From: Ichthyophthirius multifiliis
Lineage: Eukaryota; Ciliophora; Oligohymenophorea; Hymenostomatida
Reading direction: 5' to 3'
Assembly: GCF_000220395.1 (NCBI RefSeq)
Contig: NW_004085876.1
Span: 62,001-126,000 of the forward strand
DNA length: 64,000 bases
The position numbers and the translations under genes were made by a program. Each line of letters opens with the position of its first letter. Position 1 is the stretch's first letter. The notes beneath the pieces are model-generated. The model saw only the letters and a list, made by a program, of their open reading frames with translations, was not told the DNA's origin and did no database searches. This document shows positions 55,401 to 64,000 of the stretch, piece by piece.

Positions 55401-55477
55401 TATTATGTTTGTAAATTTTCTGTATCGTTTTCAATATATATTTATTAAATACCTTTTTATGAAAAACTATTATTCAT
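52470..55477 (-). CDS. Very Asn/Gln-rich protein
   Basis: ATG 55477. One exon of about 2.7 kb is open without TGA, then an intron near 52,650-52,780 and a last exon ending NSAFKDQKQKNKVQ...KINKK with TGA 52470; the final exon choice is tentative. Composition is dominated by Asn, Gln, Lys, Ser and Ile, with tracts such as eight Asn in a row (about 53,735-53,760). Mixed patches occur (SLSLQSNNSRKSSFLMLQVE; SESKPNLNQSYWKKDFEVLK). Ser-Lys patches resemble kinase substrates. No folded domain recognised. Prion-like or scaffold behaviour is possible from composition alone, which is inference. Confidence 0.65.
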
Positions 55478-55887
55478 ATTTTTTATATTATATGGCTTTA
55501 ATAAATATATATATATATTTATCTTTTTTATTTGTTATATTTTTAATAGTGTGAAATTTGAATGTTAATAAAAAAAAATTTATTAAAAATTTTTAACTAA
55601 TTTTTTAATTTAAATGTTTTTTTATATATTAACTGCTTTATTTATTAATGTAAATAATTAATTTATAAAAAAAGAATACAATTATATATATTAATATTTA
55701 AGTCTTGGTCAAATGAATAAACCTTACATTATTAAAATTTTATATTTAAAATAATTTATAATACTAAATTTTATTAATATTAATTAATATATTTTATTAT
55801 AAAATTTAAATCAAATTCTTTATAGTATTTACAATAAATATTAAATATTAATAGTATATAAATTATTTCATTTTTTAATTTATATTT
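55478..55887. other. AT-rich intergenic region
   Basis: Spacer between two minus-strand genes; no features seen. Confidence 0.6.
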
Positions 55888-56489
55888 TCATTGACTATAA
55901 TTACTTACTTTATTAATAAAACTGTTTTAAATAATATTATTATTAATATTAAAAACATTTTGTGTATTTTTATTATTAATATATTATTATTAAGCTGAAT
56001 TACTCCTATTACTATTATCATAATATGAATTATTTGTAGAAGAAACAGTCCCAGACTTATTTTATATATTTTATTTATCATTTTAAACTTCTCCAAAATT
56101 ATATCCAGCAAATAAATCTATTTAATAAATTTTTAAAATATATATTAAATAAGTTAGTTTATAATACTTTAAACAGATTTTCTTTTTAATAGAATTTTAT
56201 TTTATTAAATTAGATCTTCATTTGACTCTCTATCATCTAAGGATATTTACTATCTATAATCGAAATTATCTTCAATAGACTATATTTATTTAATTAAAAA
56301 AAGAAATAATAATTATAATAAAATAAATTTAAAAATTGCATATAAATATATTACTATAGGTACAAAAGGTGATTATAATTCTTTATTTAATAATTTTTAC
56401 CAAAGAAAGTTTTTTAACCATGGATGATTCTTAACTTCTTCAGGTCCATTTATACCAAGTCTTTTAGAAGGTTTTCTTTCAATGAGCTT

Positions 56490-56576
<87 letters not shown>

Positions 56577-58747
56577 ATATTTTTTTTTTTAAGTTATCTT
56601 ATTTCATAATTTTTTAATATAATTTTATTATATTGCCCTTATAATTTTTTTTACTCTTTTATATTTTGTTAAGTATAATTTTTTTAATTAATATATACAA
56701 AAAATTCAAAAAGATTTTTTTATATTATATATTTTTTGTAATATTAATAATTATAATATAAAATTACTCTATTAATAAAATCTGCAGCTTCTAAAGACCA
56801 GTTATCGGGTATTTCTTATCTTTTAATTTACATTTATTTAGATAATATTTAATCTCTTATTTCTTTTCTACTTCTTCCATAGTATGGTCTTCTTCCTAAC
56901 ATAAATTCATATCCTATTACTCCTACAGCAAAATAATCAACTTCAATTCCATGATTTTATCTACACATAACCTCTGGAGCCATATATCCTGGCGTACCTG
57001 ATGTATCTTGTGAATTTTCTGCTTTCCATACCCTTGCAATTCCTAAATCTGTAACTCCTACGTAGCCTTATTCATCCAATACTAGATTTTCAGGTTTTAT
57101 ATCTCTATGTATTATATTATTTTAATGTAGATATTCTAAACATAAAACCATACAAGCTATAAAAAATTCTTTTTTTTTTTTTTTAAAAAAAAAAAAAATA
57201 TTAAAAAAAAAAAAAAAACATAATTTTACTTGTTTATGTTTCTGAAAATCTTCTATGTTTTCCTATATGAAATCTTAAATCTCCTCCTGTTAAAAGATCC
57301 ATTAATAAATATAAATTATCTTTATCTTAAAATGCTATATTCATATTTACTAAAAATCTATTGTTTAAATTAATTGATTTTATATATTTATTAATTTTAT
57401 ATTACGGAAATTTTAATTAACTTAATAATTATTTTTCATTCATAACTGAACTAATACTTCTTTTGCTAATTATTCTATTTAATTGTTTATTTTATTTTTA
57501 TAAATTTTTTATTTTACTTTGCTTTTGACATTTCTTTCATTGCATAGATTTTTTTTGTCTTTTTGTGTTCAACTTTCCAAACCTTTTTTTTAACATAAGA
57601 AAAAAAAAAACAAAAAATTGAATTTTTTTTATAATAAAATTTACTTTTCCAAAACCTCCTTTTCCAATAACATAATGGAAAATAAAATTATTTTTGGTTA
57701 CATTTTAAAAGTTATTATCAACTACTTAATTTAATGAATTATTTATTAGTAGTTCTTAAGTATATTCGTTTTATTATATTTATTAAGCAATTTTATTTTA
57801 AATTTAATCTTTTGCTTAAAAACTATTAAGGAATACATAATTTAAAAAAGGGGTGTTTTTATACTTTTCTATTAGATATTAATTTTCCTAAAAATAAAAT
57901 AAAATAAAAATATTTATAAAAATATGCATATTTAAAGTACTTAATATTGTTATCTTTAAGTTATTGGCAATTACTAATTTAATTTAATTTATAAACTATT
58001 TTCTCTATATGAAATTGGTATTTATAATTCGTTAGACTTTTAATTTTTAGAGTTACTTCTAATTTTACTAATATTTTAATTATTACAAGGCTGATAATAA
58101 GAATTTTGTTATAAATTTATAGAATCTAATTATTTTTACAATTTGAATTAAATAGGCTCTTATTATTTTTTTATTTAAATTAATTTTTACTAGTTTTATT
58201 ATTATTAAGATATCTAATTTTTATTGTATACGAAACTTTTATTTTTACTATTATAGATATTTTAATTAATTATATTACTATCATTTTTATTTATACTTTT
58301 GCTTTTTTCTTTTTATGATAAGTTTTTCTAAGTGTTTTATTATTTAAGAAATACATAGTCTGGGGAATAATTTATTATTTACATTTTTTATTTATAAATA
58401 CTTTAGTTTTAGTCTAAAGCAATATTTTATTATTATATTTAATATGGCTTTTTTAATAATATTGAATATTAATTATTTTTACTTTTCATGTTATTAATAT
58501 TTATATAGCTATTACTATTATTGTTATTTTTATTTTCATTTAATATACTATTATTGTTAGATTATATTTTCTTTTTATTTTAGGAAGAGTTTTTTTAATT
58601 TATAGATATAAATTAAGGAAATTTTATATTTGATGGCTTAGATTAATTAATATTAACATTTATGTTATTTGGTCTTTATATTTAAATTTAATTATTATCA
58701 TAATATTTTGAACTATATATATCTTTTAAGTTTTTTTTTACTTACAT
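55888..58747 (-). CDS. AGC-type Ser/Thr kinase, STK32/YANK-like, with Asn/Gln-rich N-terminus
   Basis: ATG 58747; about 250 residues of disordered Asn/Gln/Ser/Lys precede the kinase domain. Kinase motifs: HYVIGKGGFGKVWKVEHKKT, IYAMKEMSKAK (Lys), NMNIAFQDKDNLYLLMDLLT, NNIIHRDIKPENLVLDE, VTDLGIARVW (DLG in place of DFG), SGTPGYMAPEVMCRQNHGIE, FMLGRRPYYGRSRKEIRDQI, and RKPSKRLGINGPEEVKNHPW. K, E (inferred), HRD Asp and DLG Asp are all there, so it is likely active. The domain is close to a family abundant in ciliates that resembles human STK32. The C-terminal tail (LFAGYNFGEVQN, then Asn/Ser-rich) ends at TGA 55888. Many introns; one holds the long (AT)n tract at 56,491-56,573. Membership within AGC kinases is inferred from motif context. 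Confidence 0.88.
56491..56573. repeat. Long pure (AT)n microsatellite in kinase intron
   Basis: About 80 nt of uninterrupted AT dinucleotides, the longest pure tract in the window, inside an intron of the kinase gene just upstream (on the minus strand) of the exon with KLIERKPSKRL. Confidence 0.95.
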
Positions 58748-60239
58748 ATTTAATTTATTTTTATTTCTAATAATTATTGTTATTTATTATAGAAATTATT
58801 TGTTTTTTTATTTATTATAAAAACAAATAATTTTAATTTAATAAATTTATAATAAATAATGAAAATTAAGTATTTAATAATTTTGGTAATATATTTTAAT
58901 TTTTTCTTTTATTCAAATTTCATAAATAAAAATAAATAAAAATATATATAATAATAAATAAAAATAAAAATATATATAATTAAAATAAACATATATGAAT
59001 AAATATACATATATATATATAAATAAATAAATATTTATTTAATATAAAAGATAAATATAAATATATTTTTATATATATATTCAATTTAAATTTAAATATA
59101 TAATAATAGAAAATCTTATATAAAATTAATTTTTATATATTTTATTTTATTTTAATAATATATATTAAATAAATAATTATATTTAAACTTTTAATTATTT
59201 TTATTTATAGTTTTATTTTTTTATTTACATAAATATTTTAAATTTTATTTAAAATATAAATTATATTTTATATTAATATAAAAATAAAAATAAAAAGAAA
59301 AACGATAATTAAATAAATATTTTATTTTAAATAAACAAATAAACAATATTTCTTTTTTTATCATTTTAGTAATATAATTTTTAAAAATATTTTTTATCAT
59401 TAAGTAATTCTTTTTATGATAATATTTTATTATTTCAATTTTTTAAAATAGTATTAATTCAAATTTTTTAACTAATATAAGATATAATAATTATTTAATA
59501 AATTAGGAAAATATCCTTAAATGATAAATTAACAAAAATATAAATGATCATAAATTAATAAAAACCTCAACATCATACAATACAAATTTGAAAATTTTTA
59601 AATTAAAAATACATATTATTAATTTGTCTTTCTAATGAAAACACTTTTAATAAAAGATTTCTACAATTATAAAATTTTTAACTTATAGGGTTTATATTTG
59701 GTTAAAATAAACTTTAATTTACACAAAAAATAACTAAAAACAATATTATTAAAATAAGAAATGAAAAAATGTATTTTTAAATCTTATTTTTAATATAAAC
59801 AATACATAATATTATTTTCAAACATTTAAATAATAATTATATTGTTAAATGAAGTAAAAATATATTTTTTCATAAATAAGTTAAATATAATAGTTGTTCT
59901 TATAGAGAAATAAATAATAGACTTAAAATATAATATTTTAAATAATTAGATTTTAATTAAAACAATATTAATATAGAAATATAGAATTAATATAAATTTA
60001 ATTTATAATAAATTATTTTTTAAATCTTTTAATATTTATTTTTTATTTATATTAAAATTAATAATGTTGAACAATTATTTTTGATAACCATTTTATATTA
60101 AAATAATTAATCTTAAATAATAAGAATAAAATAATAAATATATTAATTTAAATTGCAATCTAAATAAAAATTACTCTATAATGACCCAAATAAAATAATA
60201 ATAATATAATTTTTTAATTTTCTTTATAAATATATTAAA
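58748..60239. other. AT-rich intergenic region
   Basis: 1.5 kb upstream of the kinase start; repeated short words such as AAATAAAAATATAT. No gene recognised. Confidence 0.6.
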
Positions 60240-61002
60240 TCATCTAAATGTTTAATCAAATTTATTTTTAATTATATGATAATTTTCGCTATCTTTTCCT
60301 TCAGTTTCTTCAATTAAAATTAAAGCAAAGTTCATATAAGAATAACTTTTGTCTAAATTTTAAAGATTTAAATAATGTAAAGATAAGCAATATAAAACAA
60401 GAGGAGGTGGCATAAATGTAATTGGAATTTTCTAAGAATTATCGGCTAAAAACTCAGCATCTAAGAATTTATTATCTTCAATAAATTAGCCAAGTTCATT
60501 ATTTTTATGTTCTTTCATTAAAGTTTATATATAGAAAAATATACTCTAGTATCCTGTATCTAATTATTCCTCATCCAAAAGAGTGTTATCTTATAAACTT
60601 TATTTAATCATTTAACAAATATTTTTTAAATATTCGGTACATCTATAATATTTATCAAACAAAATTAATGAATGTACACAATTACAATTAATTTGAAATA
60701 ATTAAACATTATCTAACCTATTTTTTAAATATTCATAGTCTTATTTTATAAATTAGAATTCGCTTTCAGCCGAAGATATATCTCCTTCTTTCAATTTACT
60801 ATATAAAATACACATACGACCATAAAGTTCTATTATTTAAATAGATAATTTATTTTCTTTGTTTTTTCGGTTTTTTAGTATATTCGAACATTAAAGTACC
60901 TAATTTACTATTTTCGTCGGAATCTCCAGTTTCTATTATTTATCTATATATATTAAAACAGGATTTTTCGACTATTTTTATGTTGTTAAATTCCATGTCC
61001 AT
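60240..61002 (-). CDS. Helical (TPR-like) protein of about 250 aa, one-base frameshift
   Basis: ATG 61002, TGA 60240; the length is 763 nt, one more than a multiple of three. The frame slips at the A runs 60862-60876 (TKK/PKK region); removing one base gives a continuous protein. It is wholly helical by composition: SIQIIELYGRMCILYSKLKE, AESEFQFIKQDYEYLKNRLD, INCNCVHSLILFDKYYRCTE, and FMPPPLVLYCLSLHYLNLQN. The pairing of helices with small and aromatic residues suggests a TPR or similar alpha-solenoid. Family not recognised. No introns. Confidence 0.65.
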
Positions 61003-61716
61003 TTTTAATTACATAATTAATTTTTGCTATTAATCTATATTTATATTTTGTAAATTATTTGGACAAAAATTGTATTTAAATAATTTTGGGAATGTGCTTT
61101 ATTTAAAGAGTTTAATTATTTTAATCATGTTTTTACTTATTTTTGTAAATATATTTAAATTTGTTTTTTATCATATATATATCTTTTATTATAATTAATT
61201 ATTTTAATATATTTTATATAATCTTTTTATATTTTACAATACAAATATTTAAAAATTAATTTTTTTTAAATATTAATAATATATTTAATTAAATTTATTT
61301 AGATTTATTAATTATTATTATTTGTTGATTATATTTCTTAATTAATTAATTTAAATATAAAAATTTCTATATGAATTTAACAAGTAATTTAATAAATATA
61401 TTTTTTTTTATCTATAATAAGTTACATAAATTATTTTATAATTTATATATTATTAATTAAATAAATGGTTTTTTATATTACATATAAAAGAATTATTGCT
61501 TATTTAAAATTAAAAATAACATTTTTTAAATATTATTTACACTATTAATATTATAATTTAAAATATGAAATCTTTTATATATTTATTTTTATAAAATATA
61601 AAATAATATATTTATTTTTGTTTAATTTAATACATTATTTTTTTATATTTTTATTTCGTAAAAAAAAAAATATAAAAAAATAAAAAATATAACTTTTTTA
61701 AATTTATTTAATTATT
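61003..61716. other. Divergent AT-rich intergenic region
   Basis: Lies between divergent starts, so it carries both upstream regions; no specific motif recognised. Confidence 0.5.
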
Positions 61717-61940
61717 ATGGGTTGTTGCCAAAGTGAAACTAAATCAAATGATATTTAATCAAATAACATTGATGATAAAATCAAATTATCTAAATTTTAA
61801 AAAGGAGAATAGCTTGACATTTCTCATTTAAATAATTCTAATGATAAAGACAAAATAGTTAAAATTTAGGCAACTATAAGAGGAAATTAAGCAAGAAAAG
61901 AAATTGAAAATAAAAAAAGAAAAATTAAGTATGATATATA
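61717..61940 (+). CDS. Small N-acylated IQ-motif protein (3' end unresolved)
   Basis: ATG 61717 opens MGCCQSETKS: Gly-2 for N-myristoylation followed by two Cys for palmitoylation, a dual-lipid membrane anchor. After a polar Asn/Asp/Lys stretch there is an IQ calmodulin-binding motif, VKIQATIRGNQARKEIENKK (pattern IQxxxRGxxxR). The frame then meets GTATGATAT, a possible 5' splice site near 61,930; the downstream sequence is too AT-rich to place another exon or the stop. Likely a Ca/calmodulin-linked membrane peripheral protein in cortex or cilia, by inference. Confidence 0.65.
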
Positions 61941-64000
61941 ATACTATTAAAAATTATATAAATATACTAATATTATAATTTGTCTAATGAAATATATATA
62001 TTTTTTAATATAAATTAAAAAACAATAGTATTATTTTTTATATATTTTTTTTTAACATTTGCTATAACTACTTAAATAGATCATATAATAATATATATAT
62101 ATATAATTAAAATTTACATTGAAAGATATAAAATAACAATTATAATTAAAAATATATTTTATTTTTTAAATATTATTATAACATAAGCTTTTCTTAATAT
62201 AAACTAAATATTTATTAATTCGTTATTTTTTTTTTTTTATCATATATAAATAATTTCATTATTTTTATTAATGAAATTAATTTTATTTTTAAAAAATAAA
62301 CTTCAGATAAAAGTTTTTTATATATAAAGAGTTAAATAAAATGGATTTGTATATCACATTATAATTGTTTAAATAGTTATTTAAGATAATTTTAAAATCA
62401 ATTAATTTTATTAATTTATTTTTATTATTAATAATATTAGATATATTATATATATTTATACAAGTTTAAATTATTTTTGTTTAAAAATATTTTAGTTTAT
62501 CAAATATTAATATACTTTAGATTTATTTTATATTTAATAAATTGGTCAATATTTAAATATTAGTAAGTTAAATTTAATAAATATATGTATTTATTTTTAT
62601 TTTTTTCATCTTTATTCTTAAAACATTGATATTTAATAAGTTATATATATATTAATATATGGTTTTCTTTAATTATATTCCTAAATTACTTATCTAAACT
62701 ATTTTAAAGCACAATCTTTGCTATGGTGAACTTTATTTAATATAAAAAACTAAAATTGTTTGCTATTTATTAGTACTTATAATTTATTATCATTTGTGAA
62801 TTAATTGAGTCATAATTATTTTTTACTTCGATATATATATATAATATAAATATATATATTGTATTTCATATTCATAATTTTAATTATTTATTGATATTTC
62901 TTATAAATAAGTTTTAATGATTATTTCTATAATTTTTTTATTTTATTATATTTATTATATTATGGTTTGTATTTTTTATATTTAATTATTTCAGCTTCTT
63001 ATTTATCGAAATAAAAGTATTATTTTTCTTAATAATATGGCATTATTTTGTATATTTATTCTCTTTCAATCCCTAAGTTTCAAATATAATTTTATTGTTA
63101 TCATAGATACTTTTTAATTTATAATATATTCTATTAAATAAAAATAAAAAAAAAGTTTAAATTTTTAATATAAATAATTATTTAGTTATTTAATAATGAA
63201 ATAAATAAATTAAAATATTTAATAATTTTAGATTTTTATTTATTAAAAAAAAATTAAAATTAATATAAATGACTTTATATATTTTTTTTATGAATCAAAT
63301 ATATTAAAATATATATTTTAAAAATATTAAGATATTTATGATTATACATTATATAATAAATATATAGAATAATCTTATATATAATATTTAGGAAGATGTC
63401 TATAAATTAAAAATTGAAATATTTATAAAAATAAAAGAAAAAAATAAAATTATCATTTTAATACTTTTTAAACAATTCTATCCATATAATTCTGAAAAAT
63501 TCCTTTAATTTATTATCTAAACTATTTAGAAATGAAGACAAATTATGTTTAATTAAACATATAATATGTTTAATTAAAATTAAAAGCTGCTTCAAAAATA
63601 ATTAATATAATATAAAATGTATTATATTTTAAAAAATAAATTCAAATATATCTTAAAAAGGTTTGATAATTGCTTGTAAATATAGATATAATTAAATAAT
63701 TTAGAGTGTATATAAGTACTATATATAAATATTTAATACAAAACTTTATATATTTAACTAACTTCGAAAAAAATAAAAATATATATATATACTTATCAAA
63801 AATTATTATTTAAGAAATATTTATCTTTTAAATAAAATATTAATTTTATTTTTATTTTTTTAAGACATTTTTAACTTTATTAAACAAAAGTTTTTATATT
63901 ATATCTTTAAAAGAAAAAAGAAAAAATTATAAATTCTTTCCCTATTATATTAGTTTAATTTGAATATATAACAAACCTAAAATTTAATTATTTCATATCA
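61941..64000. other. AT-rich region to the window end
   Basis: Mostly low-complexity A/T. The only coding-like stretch is on the minus strand at about 62,830-63,115 (listed separately). Confidence 0.5.
62830..63115 (-). pseudogene. Possible coding fragment
   Basis: Minus-strand pieces IYDNNKIIFETQGLKENKYT and FDKQEAEIIKYKKYKP have coding-like composition but lie in different frames, joined only if one base is changed near 63,030. No start, family or intron pattern established. Confidence 0.25.

Noticed and set aside
56424-56609. ORF with a long Ile-Tyr repeat
   Set aside because: It is the translated (AT)n microsatellite inside a kinase intron.

Overview
The window reads as macronuclear-type DNA of an oligohymenophorean ciliate. 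It is extremely AT-rich. Long reading frames open only if TAA and TAG are read as glutamine and TGA is the only stop. Most genes carry short AT-rich GT..AG introns, many of 44-120 nt. The extreme AT content with longer-than-Paramecium introns fits a Tetrahymena/Ichthyophthirius-like genome, nearer Ichthyophthirius; this is inference from composition and code. No telomeric repeats, rRNA, tRNA, CRISPR or transposons were recognised.

Layout. 0-9 kb: 3' part of a coiled-coil gene with an mS26-like start, a TBC Rab-GAP gene (minus), and a KIF15/kinesin-12-like gene (minus) with lesions and a 0.4 kb internal tandem duplication. 10-21 kb: a weak ORF, a Ser-rich coiled-coil gene (minus), an SDR dehydrogenase, a CCP5-like tubulin carboxypeptidase and a small CxxC protein. 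22-35 kb: a secretory membrane protein, an unknown gene, an HMG-box protein, tRNA-dihydrouridine synthase 1 and a very large C2 + degenerate TBC gene. 36-45.6 kb: a degenerate membrane-anchored aspartic protease, a MORN-like pseudogene, a kinesin-like protein without nucleotide-binding motifs, and a truncated NHHC-type palmitoyltransferase. 46-64 kb: a Grl/trichocyst-matrix-type secretory granule protein, a TDY MAP kinase, a possible decayed gene, a small 3-TM protein, a very N/Q-rich protein, an STK32-like kinase, a helical protein and an N-terminally acylated IQ-motif protein.

Several genes suit ciliate cell biology: microtubule motors and tubulin deglutamylation (cilia), Rab-GAPs with a C2 domain (membrane traffic), granule lattice protein (regulated secretion) and two signalling kinases. 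There is no operon logic; genes lie on both strands and are separated by very AT-rich spacers.

At least six otherwise good reading frames are broken by one-base indels, five of them in or beside homopolymer runs. This probably means residual assembly error, and it limits every claim about pseudogenes. Exon boundaries were placed by eye.
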